Source: Nonomuraea aurantiaca
GTDB lineage: Bacteria > Actinomycetota > Actinomycetes > Streptosporangiales > Streptosporangiaceae
NCBI RefSeq assembly: GCF_020215705.1
Contig: NZ_JAIWNB010000012.1
Coordinates: 124,001-188,000 of the forward strand
Reading direction: 5' to 3'
DNA length: 64,000 bases
The notes beneath the pieces were generated by a model that was given only the letters and a program-made list of their open reading frames with translations, was not told the DNA's origin and ran no database searches. Made by a program: the position numbers and the translations under genes. Shown here one piece after another: positions 35,475 through 44,439 of the stretch (position 1 is the first letter of the stretch; every line of letters starts with the position of its first letter).

Positions 35475-38465
35475 ATGAAGTTCGCCGTTCTGGGGCCGCT
35501 TGACATTTCGGCCGATGCCCAGTCCCTACCTCTCGGCGCCGGAAAGCAGCGTGCCCTGCTCGCCGAACTCCTCTGCCGCCCGGGACGCCCCGTCTCCCCC
35601 GCCACCCTCATCCAGGCGCTCTGGGGCCAGAGCCCGCCCCGCACCGCGCCGGACAACCTCCGGCTCTACGTGCACCAGCTCCGCAGGACGCTGGGCCACG
35701 ACCGGATCACCCGTACCGCCGCGGGCTACGTGCTGACCCTCCATCCGGGCGAGCTCGACGCGGACAGGTTCGAGGAGCTGGCCGAGCAGGGCAGGAGCGC
35801 CCTGTCCGCCGGAGAGCACGAACGGGCCGCCGAGCTGCTCAAGCAGGCGCTGGACCTGTGGCGTGGTCCCGCGTACGCGGAGCTGAACCTGACCGTCGGG
35901 CTCAGCGACCACGCGCACCGCCTGGAGGAGGAGCGGCTGATCGCGCTGGAGAACCGGATCGAGGCGGACCTGGCCCGCGGGATGCACGCCGCGCTCGTCG
36001 CCGAGCTGACCGGGCTGGTCGGCGAGCACCCCCTGCGGGAACGGTCACGCCGGCAGCTCATGCTCGCCCTGGCCAGGTCGGGCCGCCAGGCCGAGGCGCT
36101 GGCCACCTACCGCGACGCCCGCCGGGTCTTCGCCACCGAGCTCGGCCTCGATCCGGGCGCCGAGCTCCGGCGCCTGCACCAGGCCATCCTCACGGGCACC
36201 CTGCCGGTCGAGGCCGCCACCGCTCCGTCGGACGACCCCTCCCCCCGTTCCCCCGCCCAGTTACCGGCCGACATCTCTGACTTCACCGGCCGGATCGAGC
36301 AGCTCGCCGACCTGACGGACCTCCTCGGCAACGGCCCGCCTCCGGGGCCAGGGCCCGTGCGCGTGTACGTCATCGCGGGGATGGGCGGGGTCGGCAAGAC
36401 GACGCTGGCCGTCCACGCGGCCCATCTGATCGCCCAGCACTACCCCGACGGGCAGCTGCACACCAACCTGCACGGCGCCGAGTCCTCCCCCGCCGATCCC
36501 GCCCAGGTGCTCGCGGCCTTCCTCACCGCGCTCGGCGTGCCGCGCCCCACCCTCCCGGACACCCTCGAGGAACGGGCCGCGGTCTTCAGGAGCCGGCTGG
36601 CGGAGCGCCGGATGCTCATCGTGCTCGACAACGCCGCCTCGGAGCAGCAGGTTCGCCCGCTGTTCCCCGGTACGTCCGGCTGCGCCGTCATCATCACCAG
36701 CAGGACCCGGCTGACCGGGCTGTCCGGCGCGGCAGTGGTCGAGCTCTCGGTGCTCCACCCCGAGCAGGGCGTGCAGCTGCTCTCCAGGATCGTCGGGGCC
36801 GACCGGGTGGCCGCCGAGCCGGAGGCGGCGGCCGAGCTCGTCCGGCTGTCGGACGGCATACCCCTGGCCGTCCGGGTGGCGGGCGCCCGCCTCGTGGCCC
36901 GGCCGCACTGGCCGCTCACCCGCCTGGCCGGGCAGCTCACCGACGAGCGGCGGCGGCTGGACCAGTTCGCCACCGGCGACCTGGCCGTCCGGGCCAGCCT
37001 GGCGCTCAGCTATGTGGGGCTGGATCCCGACGCGCGCCGGGCGTTCCGGCTGCTCGGCTCGCTGGACGTGCCCGACTTCGCGGGCTGGGTGGCCGGGGCG
37101 CTGCTCGACATTCCCGTGGCGGCCGGCGAGGAGCTGGTCGAGACGCTGGTGGACACCCAGCTCGTGCTGTTCAGCGGGATGGATCCGGCCGGCCAGCCCC
37201 GCTACCGCTTCCACGACCTCGTCCGCCTGTACGCCCGCGAGCGCGGTGAGCTCGAGGACGAGCCGGAGGCCGTGGCCGCGGCACTGAGCAGGGCCTTCGG
37301 CGCCTGGCTCGCGCTGGCCGAACGCGCCACCGAGCGCGTGCCGGGCACCTCCTCGGCCATCATCCACGGCACCGCCCCACGCTGGAACTCCCCCGACGGC
37401 GCCCCCTGGGACGGTCCGGCCGTACAGGATCCGATGGCCTGGTTCGACACCGAGCGGACGGCGCTGATAGCGGCGATCCGCCAGGCGTGCTCGCTGGGCC
37501 TGGCCGAGGTCGCCTGGGACACCGCCTGCTGCGTGGAGCGCTACTTCGACGTGTGCGGGCAGTTCGACGACTGGCGCGGGCTGCACGAGCGCGTCCTGGA
37601 GGTCTGCCTCGCGACGGGCAACCGGCTCGGGGAGGCGGTCATCCGGCGCGGGCTCATGCACGCCACCACGTGGATGGAGACCGGCGGCGAGGCCATGGCC
37701 GCGCAGTACGAGGGGGCCGAGCGGCTGATCACCCTGTTCTCCGAACTGGGCGAGGAACGCGGGCTGTCCGACGCGTACGTGCTGCGGGCCTGGGGCGAGG
37801 CGGCCAGGGGCGACATGGCGGAGGGCCTGCGGTCCGGGCAGATCGCCTTGAGCCTGGCCGAGAGCAGCGGCCACCAGGGCGGGCAGGCCAGGGCGCTGGT
37901 GTGCATGGCGGTGGCGTACGGGACGCGCGACATCAAGATGGCCATCGTGCACCTGCTGCGCGGCCTGGAACTGGCCGAGAAGCTCGGCAATCCGCGCTTC
38001 GAAGCCACGACGCTGCAGTTCCTGGGCCTGGCGCACGCCCATGCGCAGGAGTTCGACGCCGGGCTGGAGTACCTGGTCAGAGCCCTGGCCATCTACCGCC
38101 AGATCCGCGATCCGCTGCTGGAGGCGATGGGCCTGGTCGCTCTGGCCAGGCTGTACGCCGGGCACCACGACCCGAGGGCGCGGCCCGCCGCCGAGGCGGC
38201 CGAGATGCTGAGCCGCTCGCACCGCCTGGCCCACCACCAGGCCGACGCGCTCTGGGTGCTCGGCGGAGTGAGCCTGGCGGAGGGCAGGATCGACGAGGCG
38301 GTCGCCCATCTGGAGGAATCGGTCAGGCTCTGGCGTACTCGGGGGTGGCAGGAGTTCCTGGCGGGCGCGCTGGCCGACCTCGCGGACGCCTACACCGCCG
38401 CCGGCGACCTCACGGCGGCCGCCGCCGCCCGCAGTGAGGCGACCGCGCTCACCGGACCTACCTGA
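35475..38465 (+). CDS. AfsR/SARP family transcriptional regulator with NB-ARC and TPR domains
   Basis: A 996-residue pathway regulator. The parts are an OmpR-type winged helix (about 1-90; FAVLGPLDISADAQSLPLGA, LRLYVHQLRRTLGHDRI), a bacterial transcriptional activation domain (95-240), an NB-ARC ATPase (about 270-560; Walker A AGMGGVGKTTLAVH, Walker B RRMLIVLDNAASEQ) and a TPR region (about 650-990). AfsR-like proteins activate secondary-metabolite genes in response to nucleotide state or phosphorylation. ATG 35475 has GGGAG upstream. No biosynthetic cluster lies in the window, so the target is unknown. Confidence 0.92.
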   Translation: MKFAVLGPLDISADAQSLPLGAGKQRALLAELLCRPGRPVSPATLIQALWGQSPPRTAPDNLRLYVHQLRRTLGHDRITRTAAGYVLTLHPGELDADRFEELAEQGRSALSAGEHERAAELLKQALDLWRGPAYAELNLTVGLSDHAHRLEEERLIALENRIEADLARGMHAALVAELTGLVGEHPLRERSRRQLMLALARSGRQAEALATYRDARRVFATELGLDPGAELRRLHQAILTGTLPVEAATAPSDDPSPRSPAQLPADISDFTGRIEQLADLTDLLGNGPPPGPGPVRVYVIAGMGGVGKTTLAVHAAHLIAQHYPDGQLHTNLHGAESSPADPAQVLAAFLTALGVPRPTLPDTLEERAAVFRSRLAERRMLIVLDNAASEQQVRPLFPGTSGCAVIITSRTRLTGLSGAAVVELSVLHPEQGVQLLSRIVGADRVAAEPEAAAELVRLSDGIPLAVRVAGARLVARPHWPLTRLAGQLTDERRRLDQFATGDLAVRASLALSYVGLDPDARRAFRLLGSLDVPDFAGWVAGALLDIPVAAGEELVETLVDTQLVLFSGMDPAGQPRYRFHDLVRLYARERGELEDEPEAVAAALSRAFGAWLALAERATERVPGTSSAIIHGTAPRWNSPDGAPWDGPAVQDPMAWFDTERTALIAAIRQACSLGLAEVAWDTACCVERYFDVCGQFDDWRGLHERVLEVCLATGNRLGEAVIRRGLMHATTWMETGGEAMAAQYEGAERLITLFSELGEERGLSDAYVLRAWGEAARGDMAEGLRSGQIALSLAESSGHQGGQARALVCMAVAYGTRDIKMAIVHLLRGLELAEKLGNPRFEATTLQFLGLAHAHAQEFDAGLEYLVRALAIYRQIRDPLLEAMGLVALARLYAGHHDPRARPAAEAAEMLSRSHRLAHHQADALWVLGGVSLAEGRIDEAVAHLEESVRLWRTRGWQEFLAGALADLADAYTAAGDLTAAAAARSEATALTGPT

Positions 38466-38523
38466 GCCGGATGAATACCATGGCGGCCGGCGGGAAGATC
38501 CTTGACACCTCTTGGGGAGTCTC

Positions 38524-38904
38524 ATGACCCGTTCCGTCCTTGTGTGGGCCCTGATCCTCGTCGTCGCGGGAGCCGTCGCCGTGGCGCTCTGCGTCGTCAC
38601 CGCGCCCGTGGTCTCCGCCGAGGCCCCGCGTGACTTCTTCGACTCGCCCTTCCTGCTGCCCGCGTTCCTCGTCCTGGCGGTCCTGGCCGGTCTGGCCGGG
38701 TGGTTCGCCCCGCAGGTGGGCCTCCTGTGGGGCCTGCTCGCCGCCGCTCCGTTCTACGTCTACTTCGCCTCGCGCGTCGTCGGTGAACTGCGGGGAGGCG
38801 GCCAGGGGCTCTGGCCGGTCGGCCTGCTGTTCCTGGTCGGCCTCACGCTCATCCCCCTGCTCGCGGCCCTGGCGACCTCGCTGGTCGCCAGGGCGCGCGG
38901 GTGA
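38524..38904 (+). CDS. Small hydrophobic membrane protein
   Basis: A 126-residue protein with four predicted transmembrane segments: SVLVWALILVVAGAVAVALC, LLPAFLVLAVLAGLAGWFAP, VGLLWGLLAAAPFYVYFAS and ...LFLVGLTLIPLLAALATSLV. ATG at 38524 follows TTGGGGAGTCTC. I recognise no family. It follows the AfsR-type gene at 58 bases and is convergent with rtcB. Confidence 0.6.
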   Translation: MTRSVLVWALILVVAGAVAVALCVVTAPVVSAEAPRDFFDSPFLLPAFLVLAVLAGLAGWFAPQVGLLWGLLAAAPFYVYFASRVVGELRGGGQGLWPVGLLFLVGLTLIPLLAALATSLVARARG

Positions 38905-38905
38905 C

Positions 38906-40060
38906 TCACCCCTTGTAGTTGAAGATCTGGCGGAGGGTGTGCTGGACCGTCACCAGGTCCTGCTGGTCCGCCATCACCTGGTCGATGGACTTGTACGCCT
39001 CGGGGTGCTCGTCGACCAGCGCGGCGGCCCGGTCCGCGTTCCAGGTCCGGCCGCTCATCGCCGCGGTCAGGGAGGCCGCGGACAGCTCCCGCTTCGCCTT
39101 CGTCCGGGACATGCGGCGGCCCGCGCCATGCGAGCAGGAGTTGTACGACTCGGGGATCCCCCGGCCGCGCACGATGTACGAGCGGGTGCCCATCGAACCG
39201 GGGATCACGCCTTCGTCGCCGGTGCCGGCCTTGATGGCCCCCTTACGGGTGATCCACAGGGACTTGCCGTAGTGGGTCTCCTGCTGGGTGAAGTTGTGGT
39301 GGCAGTTGATCGTGCGAACCCGCTCGCCCTGGCCTGCGACCCGGAACAGGGCGTTGACCAGGACCTTGTCCATCCGGGCACGGGAGGCCATGGCGTAGTG
39401 CTGGGCCCACAGCATGTCCTCGATGTACGCGGTGAACTCCGGCGTGCTCTGGACGAGGTAGGCCAGATCCGGGTCCTCCAGCCCGATCTCCTGCTTCTTC
39501 ATCAGCTTCTTCGCGCCCGTGATGTGCATCTGGGCGAGCTGGTTGCCGATGCCGCGCGAACCCGAGTGCAGCACCGTCCAGACCCGGTCTCGCTCGTCCA
39601 GGCAGACCTCGACGAAGTGGTTGCCGGAGCCGAGGGTGCCGAACTGGTCGGACACCTTCTTGGTCTGCTTCGGGTTGAGATCGGTGTGCGGCAGGCCGAG
39701 GTCGCTGAGTGCACGGTCCATCGCCGGGTCGTCATGGCCCTTCCCGACGCCGGCCGGGATGCGGCGCTCCACCATCGGCATGAGGGCGGCCAGGGTGTCG
39801 GGCAGGTCGGCGGCCGTCAGCGTCGTCTCGGTGGCGACCATGCCGCAGCCGATGTCCACGCCGACGGCGGCCGGGATGATCGCGTTCTCGGTGGGAATGA
39901 CCGAGCCGACCGTGGCGCCGATGCCGAGATGAGCGTCGGGCATGAGAGCGACGTGTCCGGAGACGAATGGCAGGCGGGCAGCGCGAGCGGCCTGCATGAT
40001 CGCGCCTTCGTCGATCTCGCTGGCCCACGACAACAGGTTCGGTGCGGGCTGATTCGGCAT
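38906..40060 (-). CDS. rtcB: RtcB family RNA ligase
   Basis: GTP- and Mn-dependent ligase joining RNA 3'-phosphate or 2',3'-cyclic phosphate ends to 5'-OH ends. The 384-residue protein has all core motifs: MPDAHLGIGATVGSVIP, VGVDIGCGMVATET (metal Cys72), LGSGNHFVEVCLDE, INCHHNFTQQE and NSCSHGAGRRMSRTKAK, the last holding the guanylylated histidine. It is shorter than E. coli RtcB (408 residues), as in the second subfamily. SD GAGGAGA precedes the ATG. No archease gene is adjacent; RNA repair after nuclease damage is its likely role. Confidence 0.93.
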   Translation of the reverse strand: MPNQPAPNLLSWASEIDEGAIMQAARAARLPFVSGHVALMPDAHLGIGATVGSVIPTENAIIPAAVGVDIGCGMVATETTLTAADLPDTLAALMPMVERRIPAGVGKGHDDPAMDRALSDLGLPHTDLNPKQTKKVSDQFGTLGSGNHFVEVCLDERDRVWTVLHSGSRGIGNQLAQMHITGAKKLMKKQEIGLEDPDLAYLVQSTPEFTAYIEDMLWAQHYAMASRARMDKVLVNALFRVAGQGERVRTINCHHNFTQQETHYGKSLWITRKGAIKAGTGDEGVIPGSMGTRSYIVRGRGIPESYNSCSHGAGRRMSRTKAKRELSAASLTAAMSGRTWNADRAAALVDEHPEAYKSIDQVMADQQDLVTVQHTLRQIFNYKG

Positions 40061-40417
40061 GGGATAGATCTCCTCGCTGGTTCGTGATCAGTTTGGCGAG
40101 ACCAGGAGGTATTTCCCACCCATTTTATCGACTTCCGGCTTTGTGGAGTGGCGACCCAGCGCCTGCTTCGGCCACGGTGTTCGCTCGGGGGGAGGCAAAA
40201 CGCGCTGCTCTACCTCCTCACCGAGGGGTGACCGCTGCCGGCCGCCGCGACCGGGCGGCCACGACCGGTACGGACTGGGCGGCGAGCCCCAAACCCGTCC
40301 AAACTCAGTGGCCACCGGGTGACCCGTTCCTCCGTTAGAGTCTTGGGGAACGGGCATGCCGGGCGGAGGATCGGTCGGTTGAGGCAACGGGACAACGAAG
40401 GCGAGAGGACAGCGACG
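40061..40417. other. Intergenic region between rtcB and the kinase gene
   Basis: No gene is recognised in these 357 bases. The region must contain the rtcB promoter (leftward) and the kinase promoter (rightward; an untested -10-like TTAGAGT lies near 40335). GC content is as high as in coding DNA. Confidence 0.4.
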
Positions 40418-42208
40418 TTGGGGCAGCAGGGGCGCTCCGCAGGCACTCCGCTGACGCCGGAAGACCCGCCGGCGATCGGCCCCTATGAGCTGATCAGCCG
40501 CCTCGGCTCGGGCGGCATGGGCACCGTCTACCTGGCCAAGGCCGCCGACGGCGTACAGGTCGCGCTCAAGGCGATCCGCCGCGACTACACCACGGATCCG
40601 GTCTACCGGGCGCGCTTCCACGAAGAGGTGTCCAACGCCCGCAAGGTCGCCTCGTTCTGCACGGCCCGCGTCCTCGACCACGGCGAGCACGACGGGGTCC
40701 TCTACCTCGTCACCGAGTACATCGAGGGCATCTCCCTCGAGAACCACCTGATCGAGCACGGCCCGCTGACGCCGTCCGTGCTGCACTCGGCGGCCGTGGG
40801 CGTGGCGGCGGCGCTGACCGCGATCCACGCCGTCGGCCTGGTGCACCGCGACCTCAAGCCCGCCAACGTGATGCTGACGCTGGGCGGCCCGCGGGTGATC
40901 GACTTCGGGCTGGCCCGCTCGTCCCACGTCTCCACCCGCCACACCAACGCGGGCATGGTGATGGGCACGCCCGGCTGGATCGCTCCCGAGCAGGTCTTCG
41001 AGGGCCGCACCAGCCCGGCGGGCGACGTGTTCGCCTGGGGCTCGCTGATCGCCTACGCCGGGCTCGGCGGCCACCCGTTCGGCGAGGGCGACGCCTACGT
41101 CATGGCCGCTCGCGCCCGCACCGCCCCGCCGGACCTGCGCGGGCTGCCCGCGCCGCTCGACCGGCTGGTGGCCGCGGCCATCCACCCCGATCCCGCGCGC
41201 CGACCGGCGGCCAAGCAGCTCCTGCTCGAACTCGTGGGCGCGGCCGACGAGCCGGCCGCCCAGCTCGCCGCGACCCGCCACCTCAGCAGCTCGTGGAACC
41301 CGTCGGAGTTTCCGCCGCTGGCCGAGTTCCCGAACAATTCGCAGGTACGCCAGGCGCCGCCGGGCTGGTCCCCGCCGCCGCAGGCCCACCAGCCGCAGCC
41401 CCACCAGCCGTCGGCCCAGCAGCCTCAAGCGCACCAGCAGACCGGTGTGGGGCCGCTGCCGGGACGCGGGCCCGCGCCGCACCCGCCTGCCCAGGCACCG
41501 CCCCCGCCGCGCCAGGCACCTCCTCGCCAGGCGCCACCCCGCCAGGCATCGCCCCGTCAAGGATCGCCCCGCCAAGCATCGCCGCCTGGTCCGGCGAGCC
41601 AGGTGCCGCCGTCCCACCAGACGGGACAAATGCCACCGTCTCTCCAGACCGGACAGGTGCCGCTTTCCGCCCATCAGACAGGGCAGGTGCCGCTGCCGCC
41701 TGGGCCGAGGGGCCCGGCGGGGTTCCCGGTCAAGCGGAAGAGGAGCGTGTTCACCGGGTGCGTGACCGCTGTCGTGGTGGCCATCGTGCTGTTCGTGCTG
41801 CTGCTGGCCGTACTGGTGTGGGCGCTCAGGTCCCCCGACCCGGTCGGCGCGGACAGCCCGGTGCAGGACGGGAAGCTGAAGTTCGCGGTAACAGGCACCA
41901 AGTGCCCCAAACCGGCCAAGGCCGCGAAGCAGCGCACCTGCCAGGTGAGCGTCAAGGTCAACAACGTCGGCCAGGAGGCCAGGGTCCTCTACCCCGGCCA
42001 GCAGAAACTCCTGGACGAGGACGACGCGTTACACGGGGGCACCAAGCTGCTCGACAAGGCGGGCGCGGAGGTCACGCCGGTCCGCATCGGGCCGGGCCAG
42101 TCCTTCAGCGGCGCGCTGCTGTTCGAGCTGCCGAAGGAGGCCCAGCCCGCGGGGCTGGAGCTGCATGACTCCGGCCTGAGCACCGGGGTGCGGGTCAGGC
42201 TCGATTAG
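40418..42208 (+). CDS. Transmembrane Ser/Thr protein kinase (Hanks type, PknB-like)
   Basis: A receptor-like kinase of about 596 residues. The catalytic domain has the glycine loop GSGGMGTVYLA (about 30-40), Lys51 (VALKAIRRD), HRDLKPANV (143-151) and DFG (162-164). Then comes a long Pro/Gln/His-rich linker with tandem repeats (about 315-450), one transmembrane segment (AVVVAIVLFVLLLAVLVWAL) and an extracytoplasmic domain resembling DUF4352 (CQVSVKVNNVGQEARVLYPG). TTG 40418 after GAGAGGA is the chosen start; a GTG at 40319 is in frame. Confidence 0.88.
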   Translation: MGQQGRSAGTPLTPEDPPAIGPYELISRLGSGGMGTVYLAKAADGVQVALKAIRRDYTTDPVYRARFHEEVSNARKVASFCTARVLDHGEHDGVLYLVTEYIEGISLENHLIEHGPLTPSVLHSAAVGVAAALTAIHAVGLVHRDLKPANVMLTLGGPRVIDFGLARSSHVSTRHTNAGMVMGTPGWIAPEQVFEGRTSPAGDVFAWGSLIAYAGLGGHPFGEGDAYVMAARARTAPPDLRGLPAPLDRLVAAAIHPDPARRPAAKQLLLELVGAADEPAAQLAATRHLSSSWNPSEFPPLAEFPNNSQVRQAPPGWSPPPQAHQPQPHQPSAQQPQAHQQTGVGPLPGRGPAPHPPAQAPPPPRQAPPRQAPPRQASPRQGSPRQASPPGPASQVPPSHQTGQMPPSLQTGQVPLSAHQTGQVPLPPGPRGPAGFPVKRKRSVFTGCVTAVVVAIVLFVLLLAVLVWALRSPDPVGADSPVQDGKLKFAVTGTKCPKPAKAAKQRTCQVSVKVNNVGQEARVLYPGQQKLLDEDDALHGGTKLLDKAGAEVTPVRIGPGQSFSGALLFELPKEAQPAGLELHDSGLSTGVRVRLD

Positions 42209-42231
42209 TCCGGTAGGCGACGGGAGGGTGG

Positions 42232-43560
42232 TCAGGCCCGGCTGGTGCCGTACGAGGCGGGATCGGAGATGTCGGCCTTCGACCGATCGGGCAGCGCGTA
42301 CGTCGCGACCAAGCCGATCACCGCGCCGATGATCATGAACACGGAGATGGCCTGCCAGCCGTAGTCGTGCAGCAGCCAGGTGGCGATCAACGGTGCCGGT
42401 CCGCCCGCGATGACGGAGGCCAGCTGATATCCCAGCCCGGCGCCCCCGTACCGCAGACTGGTCGGGAAGCTCTCCGCGATGAGCGCGGCCTGCGGACCGT
42501 ACTCCATGGAGTGCTGGAGCTGCGTGACCATCATCGTGACCAGGATGACGACGGCGATGCCGGTGTTGAGCAGCGCGTAGTAGGGGAAGGCGACCACCGC
42601 CAGCAGCGCGGCCCCGATGAGGTAGAGCCTGCGGCGGCCTATCCGATCGCTGAGATGCCCGAAGTACGGGATCGCGAAGAGCTCGACGGCCGCCGCGGCG
42701 CTGACGGCGGCGAACGCGAACGTTCGCGACATCCCGATGCTCGGGGACGTGATGTAGGTGATCACGAATGTCGTGTAGAGGTAGAACGGCATCTGCTCGG
42801 GGACGCGCAGGAGCGCGCTGAGCAGGACCTCCTTCGGGTGCTTCTTGAGGACCTCGACCACCGGCAGCTTGGCCACCTGCCTGGTCTCGAGGAGCTTGGC
42901 GAACAGCGGCGTCTCCATGACCCGCAACCGCACCCAGAGACCGATGGCGACCAGCACCAGGCTCGCCAGGAACGGGATCCGCCAACCCCAGTCCTTGAAC
43001 GAGTCGCCGGCCGCGAGAGCCACCAGCGACATCGCGCCGGTGCCGAGTATGAGGCCGATGGGCACGCCGACCTGCGGCCAGCTGGCCATCAGGCCGCGCC
43101 TGCGCTGGTCGCCCCACTCCATGGACAGCAGCACCGAGCCGCTCCACTCACCGCCGACCGCGATCCCCTGAAGGATGCGCAGGACAACGAGCAGGATCGG
43201 CGCGATCACGCCGATCGAGGCGGTGCCGGGCAGCACACCGATGAGCGCGCTGGAGACGCCCATCATGATCAGGGTGACGATGAGCGTGGCCTTACGCCCG
43301 ATGCGGTCGCCCCAGTGCCCGAAGATCGCCGCGCCGACCGGCCGGGCGGCGAACCCGACCGCGTAGGTGGCGAAGGACGCCAGCACGCCCGCGTACGGGG
43401 TGGACTTGGGGAAGAAGACGTCGGCGAACACGGTCGCTGCGGCCGTGCCATAGAGAAAGAAGTCATACCACTCGATGGCCGTACCGACGACACTCGCCGT
43501 CGCCGCGCGCCTCACCTGGGATTGATACTCCGCGGCTGGTAACCCGTGATCGTGCGTCAC
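42232..43560 (-). CDS. MFS transporter, metabolite:H+ symporter (MHS) family
   Basis: A 442-residue 12-segment transporter of the MHS family (ProP, ShiA, KgtP relatives). Typical motifs are VVGTAIEWYDFFLYGTAAAT in segment 1, FGHWGDRIGRKATLIVTLIM, ILQGIAVGGEWSGSVLLSME and the RVMETPLFAKL central loop. It imports an organic acid, betaine or similar solute with protons; the substrate is not evident. GTG 43560 is chosen for the AGGAGG just upstream. An inverted repeat at 43661-43685 may be its operator. Confidence 0.9.
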   Translation of the reverse strand: MTHDHGLPAAEYQSQVRRAATASVVGTAIEWYDFFLYGTAAATVFADVFFPKSTPYAGVLASFATYAVGFAARPVGAAIFGHWGDRIGRKATLIVTLIMMGVSSALIGVLPGTASIGVIAPILLVVLRILQGIAVGGEWSGSVLLSMEWGDQRRRGLMASWPQVGVPIGLILGTGAMSLVALAAGDSFKDWGWRIPFLASLVLVAIGLWVRLRVMETPLFAKLLETRQVAKLPVVEVLKKHPKEVLLSALLRVPEQMPFYLYTTFVITYITSPSIGMSRTFAFAAVSAAAAVELFAIPYFGHLSDRIGRRRLYLIGAALLAVVAFPYYALLNTGIAVVILVTMMVTQLQHSMEYGPQAALIAESFPTSLRYGGAGLGYQLASVIAGGPAPLIATWLLHDYGWQAISVFMIIGAVIGLVATYALPDRSKADISDPASYGTSRA

Positions 43561-43660
43561 CTGCGCCTCCTCAGCCCGGACCGGGACTCCCAGTGTGATC
43601 AGGCTCACACGTCACCCGGTTTGCGCCATGCGTACCCGGCTGGCGGGGGGCGAACACTGG

Positions 43661-43685
43661 ATTTGTCAGATCGTTAGCGACAAAT
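43661..43685. promoter_or_regulatory. Inverted repeat upstream of the MHS transporter gene
   Basis: ATTTGTC (43661-43667) and GACAAAT (43679-43685) form a perfect 7-bp inverted repeat around 11 bases, about 100 bases before the GTG start. It is a candidate operator; the regulator is unknown. Confidence 0.4.
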
Positions 43686-43806
43686 GGTGCCTTTCTGGTG
43701 TCGGACGACCTTCCCATCGGGAGATCGTGCCCTGGGATTGCGAACACCTCAGAGCGTGATCCAGCTTCGCTCCGGGAGGCGTGCCCGTTCATCAGGTCCA
43801 CGATCA

Positions 43807-44373
43807 TCAAGGCCCTGGGTCCAGGGTCTTCGTGAGCCTGGTCAGCGCTTCGGTGATCTGCTCAGGGGTGAGGCCGAGCACCGAACGCTGGTAGCCGTAC
43901 ACCTCGGGAGCCAAAGGCGCGAGCAGGACGTCGACCAGCGCGTCCGGGCCTGGCACCCCCGCGGCGACCACGAGCACGCGCACGTGGGCGCGCCAGAAGC
44001 CGTACGCGCCGGTCTCGAAGCGCGAGCGGCCCACTTCCGAGCCGAGCACGAGGTGCCGGTGGCCCTCCAGCAGCCCCACCATGGCCGCGTAGAAGGCGGC
44101 CAGCCGCTCGGCGGCCGGCGCGCCCGGACCCAGGGGCGGCTCGCCGCGCAGCAGCCGCTCCTGCAGCTCCCGCTCATGTTCGTCGAGCAGCGCGACAGCG
44201 ATCGAGGCCCGGTCCGGGTAGCGGCGGTAGAGCGTGCCGCGGCCCACCCCGGCCTTCTTCGCGATGTCGTCCATCGTCACGTCCTGCGGCGCCTTCTCGG
44301 CGAAGAGCAGGGCGGCCGCCTCCAGGATCCTGGCCCGGTTGCGCGCGGCGTCGGCTCTCTCCATGCCGGACAT
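43807..44373 (-). CDS. TetR/AcrR family transcriptional regulator
   Basis: A 188-residue TetR regulator with an N-terminal helix-turn-helix (RARILEAAALLFAEKAPQDV, TMDDIAKKAGVGRGTLYRRY) and a C-terminal effector domain. ATG 44373 is used; 44364 is an alternative. It is divergent from the azoreductase-SMR operon with a perfect 8-bp inverted repeat in the gap, so it probably represses that operon and responds to quinones, azo compounds or cationic drugs (inference). Confidence 0.9.
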   Translation of the reverse strand: MSGMERADAARNRARILEAAALLFAEKAPQDVTMDDIAKKAGVGRGTLYRRYPDRASIAVALLDEHERELQERLLRGEPPLGPGAPAAERLAAFYAAMVGLLEGHRHLVLGSEVGRSRFETGAYGFWRAHVRVLVVAAGVPGPDALVDVLLAPLAPEVYGYQRSVLGLTPEQITEALTRLTKTLDPGP

Positions 44374-44389
44374 TGTATCTGGACATGGC

Positions 44390-44411
44390 GTCCGGTTATA
44401 GTGAACCGGAC
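44390..44411. promoter_or_regulatory. TetR operator candidate
   Basis: GTCCGGTT-ATAGTG-AACCGGAC is a perfect 8-bp inverted repeat with a 6-base centre, 16 bases from the TetR start and 28 bases from the azoreductase start. Its size and position are typical for TetR-family dimers. Confidence 0.6.
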
Positions 44412-44439
44412 AGCGTGTCCACATAGCTGAGGAGAGAAC

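Noticed and set aside
36261..38600. 779-codon leftward frame over the AfsR-type gene
   Set aside because: Antisense shadow; no domain recognised and no start site.
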